This document shows positions 1 to 8,276 of a stretch of DNA of 64,000 bases, piece by piece (position 1 is the stretch's first letter; each line of letters begins with the position of its first letter). The translations under genes and the position numbers were made by a program. The notes beneath the pieces are model-generated. The model did not search any database. It saw only the letters and a list, made by a program, of their open reading frames with translations, and was not told where the DNA came from. The DNA is from Salinisphaera sp049568105 (GTDB lineage: Bacteria > Pseudomonadota > Gammaproteobacteria > Nevskiales > Salinisphaeraceae): NCBI RefSeq assembly GCF_049568105.1, contig NZ_CP145335.1, positions 2,418,001 through 2,482,000 on the forward strand. The letters run 5' to 3'.

Positions 1-692
1 AACGAATCAAAATTCGCAGCTGGACCTGGTCTTATAACTATAATCTCTTTTGTTAGCAAAACCTTTTCTTGGCCAGGCATCAGAACGCAAAAATCACCAA
101 TATTTTTGCTTGTTCTCTCTGGGCACAATAAATCGAATGCCTGCAAATCAGGCTTACCACGTTTCCAAAATTTACGGGCCACTTGATAGGGAACTCGATT
201 AGTAGGATTAATATTTACCAGACCAGCCCTGAGATCTGAAACCTTAATATATGGCACTTCACCAACGCGCTGATCAGCAGCTGGGGAACCGTGACCTCCG
301 CGAATTTCAATAACACCAGTTTTTTCCAACTCCCCTAAAGTAGCAGAAGAAAATCCTTTAAATTTTTCTCCTTGCATCGCTTCACTGAAAGCCTCGTCGA
401 AGCGACGATCGTAATACAACGGTACAGCCGTACCTAACGAGACAGCCTCGCTCGGAATAAATCGCATCGTGTCGGTATTTCGACCCTTAGCGAGCATCTT
501 CATATCGCTCAGTAACTGATCGTTAACCGCATCGACCAGCTCTCCCGTTTCCGGGTCCTTTATCTGAATTCGCGAGCCGGTCTCCCGCTCCACCATGGGC
601 AATAGACGTCCGCCTTTGGTGAGCCCACAGGTCGGAGCTGTACTAACCATCACCGTATCGTCGGAGAACCACCAGGGTTTATGAGGTGCCAC
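1..692 (-). CDS. Partial type I-like DNA specificity (S) subunit, 3' end off the left edge
   Basis: An open frame runs from a GTG at 692 to the window edge, about 230 codons, with no stop. It overlaps the end of the upstream methylase gene by 14 bases, the usual tight coupling of M and S genes. The segment around residues 125-150 (GEVPYIKVSDLRAG, then NPTNRVP) resembles the start of a target recognition domain in HsdS-type proteins, as does the later LLTKEIIVIRPG segment. Such subunits read the DNA target for a methylase/nuclease partner. The first 100 residues or so are not typical of a target recognition domain, and I cannot assign them. The base composition is AT-richer than in the genes to the right, which suggests transfer. 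The second recognition domain, if there is one, lies off the window. Confidence 0.72.
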   Translation of the reverse strand, partial: MAPHKPWWFSDDTVMVSTAPTCGLTKGGRLLPMVERETGSRIQIKDPETGELVDAVNDQLLSDMKMLAKGRNTDTMRFIPSEAVSLGTAVPLYYDRRFDEAFSEAMQGEKFKGFSSATLGELEKTGVIEIRGGHGSPAADQRVGEVPYIKVSDLRAGLVNINPTNRVPYQVARKFWKRGKPDLQAFDLLCPERTSKNIGDFCVLMPGQEKVLLTKEIIVIRPGPAANFDS

Positions 693-2394
693 TATTCATG
701 CCTCTTCTGTCGGATGAGGAGTCCGAAGGCTCAGATGCTTCGCCGTTACCGACTTTTTCAAATATATAAAAATTAGTTTTCGCGCGGCAAAATTCCTCGA
801 ATGCCTCCATCGCTATGTTCATCATCCCACGCAGGGCGAACCTGCCTTTCAACCACCCAGGCAGCCAGCGATAGCTATACGAGAAAAAGTACGTCTCCGG
901 TAAGACAATTCCAACTCTCCCACCAATTTGTAATAGCCTATGAGCTAACTCTAGGTAGATAAGTCCTATCTCGAGGTCTAAGTGATCTTTCTTTCGCCCC
1001 GGGTTAGCGTCAGCGGCTGCTTTGGTAATCGTATATCCGGCCGCCCGCGCGTCACTGGCTGTTACACGCAAACCTTTACCAAATGGCGGATTGGTTAATA
1101 CAACCGTAAATTGCTCTGCAATTTCGTTTGTATTACTCGGCACACCAAGTTCATGCTGGAGAATTGGGAACTCTTTGGCCCAAAGATGCCTTCTTACTGC
1201 GTCGCCTATAAGCGTATGGGTTGACCCATCTTGCATAGCGATCATCATCGCTTTCGTCAACTTGACGCCGATAGGGTCCATATCGACCCCATATAGTCCA
1301 TCGTTTGCGAATTTAACCATCCTCCAGGTGTCGCCATCGTTAAACTCGCGCTCTTGCACTTGTCGCAAAGCTTCGACTAAAAACCCGCCGGTCCCACAAG
1401 CCGGGTCGATTACTTTATCGGCAGAAGTAATATCCATGGCCATGACGCACGGCCTAACAATACGTTGAGGAGTCATAAATTGCCCCTCACCGGACTTAAG
1501 TGCTTGCGTCCTAAAAATCTGAAAAGCCTTAGCTAGAATGTCGACTTTATCGCCCAGTATTCGCCAAGGTGCTAATGTATCTACAACGGCAAATATTGTT
1601 TCATCTGTCAACCGGATATGATCGACATCGTCCCGATGGAAGACTCGGGTCCGTTGCTTGTCGAAATACTCTTTGAATTGCTTCTGAATCGATGCTGCTG
1701 TTAAAGCAACCATCGATGTACGGTCCCCATAGATACGAAGTGTGACCGGCTTATCTTGGTTGCTCTTAATACTGGCTAAGCTATCGCTCTCAACTTTTAC
1801 TAGGAAGATGTGCAGAAGCTCTCGTAGCTGGTCTTCGCGACGTACGGATCGCGAATCCCGAGCAACTACCGTCGCAACTAAACGCTTGAGGGCTGTTGAC
1901 AGCTGCGCTTCGGTTGGAACCTGGAGGTCATTCCATGTTGGTGGATGTTCAGGGGGAGCAGTAAGGTCATCTCCCGGATGTGGCAGCGGCGGATCTTTTA
2001 CCTGGATCCAATCATTCGTATGAGATTTGTATACAGCTAGGCTCGAGGTGCCGTTTGTCCAGTACCCCATTCGGACGACCGGCTCACTAGCCAGGTAGCG
2101 CATCAGCTGATCGCGCCCTTTGTCTATCGTAGGCGCTTTAAACTCAAAGATGATTTGAAGGGCGTGCGGCTCCTTTGTTTCGTTGGCAAAAGCTACGAGG
2201 TCCGCTCTGCCACAAGCTTCAAAGGACTGCCCTCGCTCACGCTTTGTTAGATCATGAGGCGTATTAGGGATACGCCATTCTGGTGACCACTGAAGTAGCG
2301 CTTCTTTCCAGCCGAGGGCATGCAACTCCGCTATCACACGCCTGCGTACGACCTCTTCAGAACCTTGAGCTTCCTTTTTCGCAACCTTCGCCAT
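679..2394 (-). CDS. Fused PD-(D/E)XK nuclease / N6-adenine DNA methyltransferase
   Basis: A 571-residue protein with two parts. Residues about 10-130 look like an HSDR_N-type nuclease domain: G-R-A-D65, then F-E84-F-K86, match the D...ExK pattern of PD-(D/E)XK enzymes. Residues about 180-560 are a type I-like adenine methylase, with motif I DPACGTGGF (330-338) and the catalytic NPPF (435-438). With the S subunit gene directly downstream, the layout is like two-subunit type IIB/IIG enzymes (BcgI is the known example), where one chain cuts and methylates and a second chain recognises DNA. It could instead be only the M subunit of a larger system, because genes further left are not visible. The start is the ATG at 2394. 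The gene is AT-rich compared with its neighbours. Confidence 0.82.
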   Translation of the reverse strand: MAKVAKKEAQGSEEVVRRRVIAELHALGWKEALLQWSPEWRIPNTPHDLTKRERGQSFEACGRADLVAFANETKEPHALQIIFEFKAPTIDKGRDQLMRYLASEPVVRMGYWTNGTSSLAVYKSHTNDWIQVKDPPLPHPGDDLTAPPEHPPTWNDLQVPTEAQLSTALKRLVATVVARDSRSVRREDQLRELLHIFLVKVESDSLASIKSNQDKPVTLRIYGDRTSMVALTAASIQKQFKEYFDKQRTRVFHRDDVDHIRLTDETIFAVVDTLAPWRILGDKVDILAKAFQIFRTQALKSGEGQFMTPQRIVRPCVMAMDITSADKVIDPACGTGGFLVEALRQVQEREFNDGDTWRMVKFANDGLYGVDMDPIGVKLTKAMMIAMQDGSTHTLIGDAVRRHLWAKEFPILQHELGVPSNTNEIAEQFTVVLTNPPFGKGLRVTASDARAAGYTITKAAADANPGRKKDHLDLEIGLIYLELAHRLLQIGGRVGIVLPETYFFSYSYRWLPGWLKGRFALRGMMNIAMEAFEEFCRAKTNFYIFEKVGNGEASEPSDSSSDRRGMNSGTS

Positions 2395-2585
2395 ATTCGT
2401 CTCGCAAATTTGGTCGTGCGCCTCGCTTCAGTGATTGACGGTACAAGCATTCAAGGGCACGACGTGCGGAAGCTATCACCCAGCCTTGAGCAGTGGCAGA
2501 GGCTGATCGTGTAATAGCGTGCCCGTACCCGCTCAAACCACTTCACTGATGACAAACAAATTGTAGCACCACCGTAGCACCGGCA
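2395..2585. other. Boundary of the accessory segment, no gene seen
   Basis: This stretch lies between the methylase start and the terminator of tRNA-Lys. It must hold the promoter of the restriction-modification genes, but I see no clear hexamers. An 8-base direct repeat, GTAGCACC, occurs at 2563-2570 and 2574-2581. Composition shifts from AT-rich to the GC-rich background across this stretch, so the junction of foreign and native DNA is probably here. No integrase gene is present in the window. Confidence 0.4.
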
Positions 2586-2622
2586 ATAAAAAAGCCGCAG
2601 CGCCTTTCGGCGGTGCGGCTTT
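2586..2622 (-). terminator. Rho-independent terminator after tRNA-Lys
   Basis: A 14-bp stem (2591-2604 with 2609-2622, one mismatch) closes a TTTC loop. Read on the minus strand it is followed by a T run. It ends the queE-queC-tRNA-Lys transcription direction. Confidence 0.85.
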
Positions 2623-2648
2623 AAGTGCCTCTAGTTAAAAGGCTTATT

Positions 2649-2724
2649 TGGTGGGCCGTGATGGATTCGAACCATCGACCAATAGATTAAAAGTCTACTG
2701 CTCTACCAACTGAGCTAACGGCCC
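2649..2724 (-). tRNA. tRNA-Lys (anticodon TTT)
   Basis: A 76-base cloverleaf with the CCA end encoded. The acceptor stem is GGGCCGT pairing with ACGGCCC, the anticodon loop is CTTTTAA with anticodon TTT, and the T arm is GGTTCGAATCC. Its place after queC matches the order in Pseudomonas. tRNA-Lys genes are frequent integration sites for islands, which fits the AT-rich segment just to the left. Confidence 0.97.
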
Positions 2725-2738
2725 GTAATAGAGCGCGC

Positions 2739-2766
2739 ATGATACCGGAAATTCCGGAGTTTGCCA
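2739..2766 (-). promoter_or_regulatory. Likely sigma-70 promoter of tRNA-Lys
   Basis: On the minus strand TGGCAA and TATCAT are separated by 16 bases, followed by a GC-rich discriminator (GCGCGCTC) and then the tRNA about 15 bases after the expected start site. The discriminator is nearly the same as that of the tRNA-Gly promoter in this window (GTGCGCTC). Such GC-rich discriminators are typical of stringently controlled stable RNA promoters. Confidence 0.55.
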
Positions 2767-2770
2767 CCCC

Positions 2771-3490
2771 CTAATCGGCAGAAATTGGCGCGTTGGGCTG
2801 ATAGCGGGTCGGGTCCGGTACGCCGGCGGCTTCGAAGCCGGCTCGGCGCAGGCGGCAAGCATCGCAGATGCCGCAGGCGCGGGCGTCGTCGTCGGCTTGG
2901 TAGCAGGTGACAGTCTGGCTGTAGTCGACGCCCAGTTGGTGGCCACGCTGGATGATCTCGGCCTTGGTGAGGTGCATCAACGGGGTCTGGATCTGGATGC
3001 TATGGCCTTCCACGCCAGCCTTGGTCGCCAAGGCCGCCATGCGTTCGAACGCATCAATAAATTCGGGGCGGCAATCCGGGTAGCCCGAGTAGTCTACGGC
3101 GTTGACGCCGATGTAAATCGCCTCGGCTTCCAACACCTCGGCCCAGCCGAGGGCAACCGAGAGAAACAGGGTATTGCGCGCCGGCACATAGGTCGAGGGA
3201 ATGCCCTCCGTGGGGGTTTCCGGCACGGCGATGTCGTCGTCGGTCAGTGCGGAGCCGCCCATGCCGTCGAAGTCGATGCGTACAACCTTGTGCTCGACCA
3301 CATCGGCGCTGGCGGCGATGCGCGAGGCGGCCGTGAGTTCGGCCGTATGGCGCTGGCCGTAGTCGAAGCTGAGCGCATAGCAGCGATAGCCGGCCGCAGC
3401 GGCTTCGGCAAGACAGGTTGTGGAATCCAGGCCGCCGGACAATAAGACGACGGCCGCGGGCGCATCGGACGATGGCATAGCGTTGTTCAT
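2771..3490 (-). CDS. queC: 7-cyano-7-deazaguanine synthase QueC
   Basis: QueC converts 7-carboxy-7-deazaguanine to preQ0, using ATP and ammonia, in the cytoplasmic queuosine pathway for tRNA wobble modification. The 239-residue chain has the PP-loop SGGLDST (18-24) that binds ATP, and four cysteines near the C-terminus (C196, C206, C209, C212) in the spacing that binds zinc in this family. It lies 20 bases after queE and just before tRNA-Lys. Length is normal for the family. It probably shares the tol-pal transcript through cpoB and queE. Confidence 0.96.
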   Translation of the reverse strand: MNNAMPSSDAPAAVVLLSGGLDSTTCLAEAAAAGYRCYALSFDYGQRHTAELTAASRIAASADVVEHKVVRIDFDGMGGSALTDDDIAVPETPTEGIPSTYVPARNTLFLSVALGWAEVLEAEAIYIGVNAVDYSGYPDCRPEFIDAFERMAALATKAGVEGHSIQIQTPLMHLTKAEIIQRGHQLGVDYSQTVTCYQADDDARACGICDACRLRRAGFEAAGVPDPTRYQPNAPISAD

Positions 3491-3510
3491 TGGTTGAAAA
3501 CGAGGGAGAG

Positions 3511-4227
3511 CTAGTGCCCGGGGGCGTCGCCCCAGAGCTGTTTGTGCAGCTGTAGCTGGAAGCGTACCGGCAGCCGGTCAGCCACGATCCAATCGGCGAG
3601 TTCGCGGGCGGTGATCTGGCCGTGGCTGGGCGAAAACCAGACGATACAGCCCGCCGGCAGGTTCATCTCGGCCAGCCGCTGCTTGGACCACTGGTAGTCG
3701 GTTTCCGAGCAGATGACGAACTTGAGCTGGTCGTGATCGGTCAGGGCATCGAGATTGTCCCAGCGGTTGCGCTCGGCTTCGCCGGAGTCCGGGGTCTTGA
3801 TATCCACCACCCGAGAAGCCCGGGGGTCAATCGGCCGGATATCCAGTGCGCCAGCGGTTTCGACCGAGACATCATAGCCGGCATCGCACAGTCGCCGAAC
3901 CAGCGGCGCGACGTTGGGCTGGGCCAGCGGCTCGCCGCCGGTGACACAGACATCGTGGGCGCCGAGTTCATCGGTACGGGCAAGGATATCGTCGAGCTTG
4001 AGCCATTCGCCGCCATGGAAAGCATAGGCGGTATCGCAGTAGTGGCAACGCAGCGGGCAGCCAGTCAGGCGGATGAACGTACAGACCCGGCCCGCGGCCT
4101 TGGCCTCCCCCTGCAACGAGCAGAAGACCTCGGTGATGCGCAGTGCATCGATCCGCTCCTGCCAACGGCTTTCGCGTACGCCGTCGCGCCGGGTGGCATC
4201 GGTTTTGACATCAAGAATATCGGACAC
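3511..4227 (-). CDS. queE: 7-carboxy-7-deazaguanine synthase QueE (radical SAM)
   Basis: QueE rearranges 6-carboxy-tetrahydropterin to 7-carboxy-7-deazaguanine, the step before QueC. The radical SAM cluster motif is C57-x3-C61-x2-C64 within GCPLRCHYCDT, followed by the family's GGEPL segment, which helps bind SAM. At 238 residues it is a little longer than the shortest family members, because of a roughly 30-residue N-terminal tail. The gene starts 17 bases after the cpoB stop, so it belongs to the downstream part of the tol-pal cluster. QueD is not in the window. Confidence 0.95.
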   Translation of the reverse strand: MSDILDVKTDATRRDGVRESRWQERIDALRITEVFCSLQGEAKAAGRVCTFIRLTGCPLRCHYCDTAYAFHGGEWLKLDDILARTDELGAHDVCVTGGEPLAQPNVAPLVRRLCDAGYDVSVETAGALDIRPIDPRASRVVDIKTPDSGEAERNRWDNLDALTDHDQLKFVICSETDYQWSKQRLAEMNLPAGCIVWFSPSHGQITARELADWIVADRLPVRFQLQLHKQLWGDAPGH

Positions 4228-4244
4228 CGGCTTATCGCCCTCGC

Positions 4245-5024
4245 CTAGTTGCGGCTGCCGCCCAGCGACTGCAGTTTCTGCTTGGCCAGATCGGCGGAAT
4301 CGCTATTCGGATACTCGTCGACCACGCGCTGCAAAGTGGACTGGCCGTTGTCGGTCTGGTTCTGCGCGATTTGGATCAGCCCAATCTTGTACAGCGCGGC
4401 CGGCATCTTCGGCGAATTCTTGAACCGGTTGACCACGGTTTCGAAGGCTTGCAGCGAATCATCCATGTTCTGCTGAACATAGTTGGCCTCGCCGAGCCAG
4501 TACCAGGCGTTGTCGGTCAGGCTGGAATCCGGATGCTGGGAGACGAACTGCTTGAACGAGGCAATTGCGGCATCGTACTGGCCGTTCTGGAGTTGATTAA
4601 AGCCATCCATATAGGCTGACTGCACCGCCGGATCGACATCGCCGTTGCCGCCGGACTGGGGCACGCGCGTCGGCGCGCTGGTGGTATTGCCGGCTGTATC
4701 GTCGGCACGGCCTGCGCCACTGTTTTCTAGCGTGCTCAGCCGCTGATCCAGATTCTTGTACAGATCGCGCTGGCCCTGCTCGCTTTGTTTGAGCTTGTAC
4801 TTGAGCGTGTCGACCTCACCGTTGAGCTCGCGAACCTGCTGCTGAAGCTGCTGAATCTGCTGATACAAACTGAACAGGTTCGGCCCGTTGCCGCTGTTCT
4901 GGGCCAGCTGCATCGGCTGCGATGACGGCGGGGTCGGCGCTGCACAGGCAGTCGGCAGCACCGCCACGCTCGCGCTGAGCGCGAGCGTGGCCAGGGTCGA
5001 GGGTTGGAACAGCGCTTTACGCAT
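4245..5024 (-). CDS. cpoB: Cell division coordinator CpoB (YbgF), periplasmic TPR protein
   Basis: A 259-residue exported protein. An N-terminal signal peptide (about residues 1-28) is followed by a glutamine-rich coiled coil (about 50-100), a low-complexity linker, and TPR repeats (about 135-255) with the pattern AYWLGEANY and DNA-WYWLGE. CpoB binds TolA and links outer membrane constriction with septal peptidoglycan synthesis. It is the last of the core tol-pal genes here, 9 bases after the pal stop. A GTG lies directly before the chosen ATG at 5024, so the start is uncertain by one codon. A cysteine near the signal peptide end (TACAAP) might make it a lipoprotein, but the family is usually soluble. 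Confidence 0.93.
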   Translation of the reverse strand: MRKALFQPSTLATLALSASVAVLPTACAAPTPPSSQPMQLAQNSGNGPNLFSLYQQIQQLQQQVRELNGEVDTLKYKLKQSEQGQRDLYKNLDQRLSTLENSGAGRADDTAGNTTSAPTRVPQSGGNGDVDPAVQSAYMDGFNQLQNGQYDAAIASFKQFVSQHPDSSLTDNAWYWLGEANYVQQNMDDSLQAFETVVNRFKNSPKMPAALYKIGLIQIAQNQTDNGQSTLQRVVDEYPNSDSADLAKQKLQSLGGSRN

Positions 5025-5033
5025 CACGCGAGC

Positions 5034-5627
5034 CTATTGGTTCTGATTCGTATAGATGAAGTCCACACGGCGATTTTTGGCATAGGCTTTTTCCGTATGC
5101 CCCATCAGTTCCGGGCGTTCTTCGCCGTAGGAAATGGTACTGATCTGGCCGGCACCAGCGCCCGACAGCACCAGCGCCTGCTTGACCGAGCCGGCACGGC
5201 GCTCGCCCAGGGCTACGTTGTATTCCCGGGAGCCGCGCTCGTCGGTATTGCCTTCCAGGCGCAGATGCACTTTCGGATGATCGGACAGATAGCTGGCATG
5301 CGCCTGGATCGCCTGCTGGAAGCGCGACGGGATCGAGCTGCTGTCGAGATCGAAGTAGATCGTGCGCGTGGACAGCGGGTTGTTCGGATCGGTGAACATG
5401 TCGCGATCGCCGCTCGGGATACCTTCCAGGCCGCGCACGTCGATATCGCGCCGCTGGCTGCCCATAGCCTGGCCGTTATTATTGGCGCCCTGCATGCCGG
5501 CCGCCGGCATATCGCCCGGGGCGCGTACATTCTTGCCCCCGCCACAGGCAGTCAACGCAATCGCTGCGGCCGTAAGAGCTACGGCCAGGGCCGGTCGGCG
5601 GGCGGAATTAAAATCCAAGTGACGCAT
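5034..5627 (-). CDS. pal: Peptidoglycan-associated lipoprotein Pal
   Basis: Pal anchors the outer membrane to peptidoglycan and is pulled to the division site by TolA-TolB. The 197-residue chain has a lipobox LTAC with C28 as the lipidated residue, then a flexible region. An OmpA-like domain (about 85-197) follows, with NTDERGSREYNVALGERRA, the segment that binds diaminopimelate. The start is the ATG at 5627, preceded by AAGGAG at good spacing; a TTG one codon upstream is less likely. A 79-base gap separates it from tolB, the largest gap within the cluster, so a secondary promoter is possible. Confidence 0.96.
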   Translation of the reverse strand: MRHLDFNSARRPALAVALTAAAIALTACGGGKNVRAPGDMPAAGMQGANNNGQAMGSQRRDIDVRGLEGIPSGDRDMFTDPNNPLSTRTIYFDLDSSSIPSRFQQAIQAHASYLSDHPKVHLRLEGNTDERGSREYNVALGERRAGSVKQALVLSGAGAGQISTISYGEERPELMGHTEKAYAKNRRVDFIYTNQNQ

Positions 5628-5706
5628 CAAAACGCTCCTTCGTCTTTATTGTAGCCAACGCGCCGGCGCTGCCCCATGCATGGCCGGCGACCGTTGATTC
5701 ATCGAA

Positions 5707-7017
5707 TCAATAGCCCAGCGGTCCCCAGGCGGGTTCGCGGACCTCGCCGGCCTGCGACAATGTGGATTTCACATCGCCGTCGACCGAGACCGTGGCCAGA
5801 GCGTTGTTGCCGCCCTGCTTCGCATACAGAATGACTTGGCCGTTCGGCGCAAAGGCCGGGCTGTCATCAAGCGGCCCATTGCTGACGATACGTACATTAT
5901 TGTTCGACAGGTCCATCACCGCAATCCGGAAGCCGTTGCCGCTTTTCTGAACCATGACGATCGAATCGCCATTGGGCGAGAAATCGGCGCGCTGGTTGCT
6001 CTGGCCATCGTAGGTCAGCCGCTGGACCTGCCCACCCTGGCTATTCATCTGGTAGATCTGCGGGCGGCCGCCGCGATCCGAGGTGAACGCAATGGTGCCG
6101 CCATTGGGCGACCAGGTCGGCTCGGTATCGATGGCGTTGCTGTGCGTGAGCTGGCGCACCTGCCCGCTATTGAGGTTGTACACGAAGATATCGCTGTCGC
6201 CGTCTTTCGACTTGGTGAAAGCGATCTTCGAGCCATCCGGCGACCAGGCCGGTGCGCCGTTGACACCGCTGCCCGAAGAAATCGTGCGGACATTGCCACT
6301 GGCCAGATCCTGGACCCGTACGCTGCTCACACCTTTGTAGACGTTGAACGCCACATAGGCCAGCTTGCGTCCGTTCGGCGACCAGGCCGGCGACATCACC
6401 GGGTCCTGTGAGGAATAGACGGTGCTGGGATGGCTACCGTCGTAGTCCGAGACCACCAGCCGGAACTTGCGATTGTCGGCACTGTTGCCGGTCACCGTGA
6501 TGTAGGCGATCCGGGACAGGAAATAACCTTTCTCACCGATGAAACGCTGGTAGATGAGATTGGCGACCGTATGGCCCGCATCCCGCAGCTCATTGGGCCC
6601 GGCATTGATCTGGTAGCTGGCGGTCGACTGGCCCTGGGGCACATCCAGCAGATTGAAAGTCAGCTGATAGCCGCCCTGGCCGTTCGACGATGCCGAGCCA
6701 ACCACCAGATTATCGATATGCTGGGTGCGCCAGTTGTCGTAATTAACCGCCTCGGGCGAGCTCGGCTGCGACAACATGTTCTGACGCGGGAAGATCCGGA
6801 AACGGCCCGTCGACGACAGGTCGTCGCTGGCGACCTGTGCCACGTCTACTGGCAAGCGTCCATTAGCGCTGCCAAACGGGGAAATCGCGATCGGAATGGC
6901 GCTATCGGAACTCTGTGTAATGTCGACTTGCAACGCAGCTTGGGCGGGCGAGAGCGTCGCGGCCGTCAAACAGACGGCGAGACCGATGGCAAACGAGCGA
7001 AAAGTCTTGTATTTCAT
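5707..7017 (-). CDS. tolB: Tol-Pal system beta-propeller protein TolB
   Basis: A periplasmic 436-residue protein with a signal peptide ending about AQA27, an N-terminal alpha/beta domain (about 28-165) and a WD40-like six-bladed propeller made of PD40 repeats (about 175-430). The repeats show the pattern PAWSPDGSKIAF and PTWSPNGGTIAFTS. TolB binds Pal and is released by TolA. Its ATG overlaps the tolA stop by 4 bases (ATGA), which implies translational coupling. Confidence 0.97.
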   Translation of the reverse strand: MKYKTFRSFAIGLAVCLTAATLSPAQAALQVDITQSSDSAIPIAISPFGSANGRLPVDVAQVASDDLSSTGRFRIFPRQNMLSQPSSPEAVNYDNWRTQHIDNLVVGSASSNGQGGYQLTFNLLDVPQGQSTASYQINAGPNELRDAGHTVANLIYQRFIGEKGYFLSRIAYITVTGNSADNRKFRLVVSDYDGSHPSTVYSSQDPVMSPAWSPNGRKLAYVAFNVYKGVSSVRVQDLASGNVRTISSGSGVNGAPAWSPDGSKIAFTKSKDGDSDIFVYNLNSGQVRQLTHSNAIDTEPTWSPNGGTIAFTSDRGGRPQIYQMNSQGGQVQRLTYDGQSNQRADFSPNGDSIVMVQKSGNGFRIAVMDLSNNNVRIVSNGPLDDSPAFAPNGQVILYAKQGGNNALATVSVDGDVKSTLSQAGEVREPAWGPLGY

Positions 7018-8276
7018 TGGTCCGGCCTGAAAGTGAACTCGATATCCGACTGAAATAGATTATCCGACGGCGGCGACGGCAGCGGGTCGGATTTATAGAT
7101 GGCCTGCCTGACCGAGCGGTCGACAGCTTCATTACCACAGGAGCCCAGCAGCTGGACGTTCGAAATCTGGCCGCCGGGCAGCTGTTTTACGCGTACCTTG
7201 CAAGAAATATTGGAAGCGCCGGGCGGACGGATCCAGTTGCCTTCGACCTTGTCCCGGATCGCCTGTACATACTGCGCCATGGCCTTCTGGTTGGCGGCAT
7301 CGCGCCGGCCTGCGGCCTCCTGTTGCAAGGCTTTTTGCAGTTCTTTCCGGCGCGCGGCTTCCTGCTGGGCTTTCTTGCGCGCTGCTTCCTTGCGGGCGGC
7401 CTCCTCGGCCGCCTTTTGCTTGGCCTCGCGCTCGGCTTTTTCACGAGCCGCTTTTTCAGCCGCTTCTTTCTTGGCTTTTTCCTCGGCGGCTTGCTTGGCG
7501 GCGGCTTCCTTGCGTGCTTTTTCTTCAGCCGCTTTCTCGGCCGCCTCTTTCTTGGCTTTTTCTTCGGCGGCCTTTTTCGCGGCCGCTTCCTTACGTGCTT
7601 TTTCTTCGGCCGCTTTCTGGGCTGCCTCTTTTTTGGCTTTCTCTTCAGCAGCCTTCTTGGCAGCGGCTTCTTTACGCGCCTTTTCTTCAGCGGCTTTTTG
7701 CGCGGCTTCTTTACGGGCTTTTTCTTCGGCTGCCTGCTTGGCGGCGGCTTCTTTACGCGCCTTTTGTTCGGCGGCTTTTTCTGCGGCCGCCTTCTCGGCC
7801 GCCGCTTTTTCAGCCGCTTCCTTGCGCGCTTTTTCCTCGGCGGCCTTTTGTGCAGCAGCCTGTTCCGCGGCTTTCTGTTCCGCGGCCTGTTGTTCGGCCT
7901 TGGCCTGTTGTTCGGCCTTTTCCTGGGCCGCCTGTTCGCGCGCCGCCTCGGCTTTGCGTTTTTGTTCTTGCTCGGCCTGCTGGCGGGCTTTTTCGCTAGT
8001 TTCGTCCGCAGACTGGTCTTCGGCCGGTTCCGGCTCAGGTGGCTGTTGTTGCGGCTCGGTGGTATCCGGCGTCTGCTCGGGCGTCTGCTGGCTGCGCACG
8101 GCGCTGGTATCGATCACCGAGGCATCGACGATCTTCTGGCCGCGATTGCCCTTCGAAGCCGTGTCGTGAATAAACGCCACGCTGAAGATCAGCAAGCCGG
8201 CAACCAGCGCATGCAGACCGACTGCGAGAACCACTGCACGCCAGTGTTCCCCGATTTTCTTCAGCAGTTCCAACAC
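7014..8276 (-). CDS. tolA: TolA, inner membrane force-transducing protein
   Basis: A 420-residue protein with one N-terminal membrane helix (about 16-36), a proline/glutamine-rich linker (65-95), a very long Ala/Lys/Glu helix (about 95-325) and a C-terminal globular domain (about 330-420). Cysteines C359 and C380 should form the disulfide known from TolA domain III. TolA spans the periplasm and couples TolQR proton flow to TolB-Pal. The start is a GTG directly after the tolR stop codon, with no gap. The helix carries four exact-length 27-residue repeats, listed separately. The opposite strand is open over most of this gene, but only because of the repeated composition. Confidence 0.96.
   Translation of the reverse strand: MLELLKKIGEHWRAVVLAVGLHALVAGLLIFSVAFIHDTASKGNRGQKIVDASVIDTSAVRSQQTPEQTPDTTEPQQQPPEPEPAEDQSADETSEKARQQAEQEQKRKAEAAREQAAQEKAEQQAKAEQQAAEQKAAEQAAAQKAAEEKARKEAAEKAAAEKAAAEKAAEQKARKEAAAKQAAEEKARKEAAQKAAEEKARKEAAAKKAAEEKAKKEAAQKAAEEKARKEAAAKKAAEEKAKKEAAEKAAEEKARKEAAAKQAAEEKAKKEAAEKAAREKAEREAKQKAAEEAARKEAARKKAQQEAARRKELQKALQQEAAGRRDAANQKAMAQYVQAIRDKVEGNWIRPPGASNISCKVRVKQLPGGQISNVQLLGSCGNEAVDRSVRQAIYKSDPLPSPPSDNLFQSDIEFTFRPDQ
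7452..7775 (-). repeat. Four tandem 81-bp (27-residue) repeats inside tolA
   Basis: TolA residues 168-194, 195-221, 222-248 and 249-275 are four copies of a 27-residue unit, AAEEKARKEAAAK followed by KAAEEKAKKEAAQK, with a few substitutions. Each unit is itself a 13+14 duplication. The repeats sit in the helical domain that sets the reach of TolA across the periplasm. Codon differences between copies show that they are not a very recent amplification. Confidence 0.9.
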
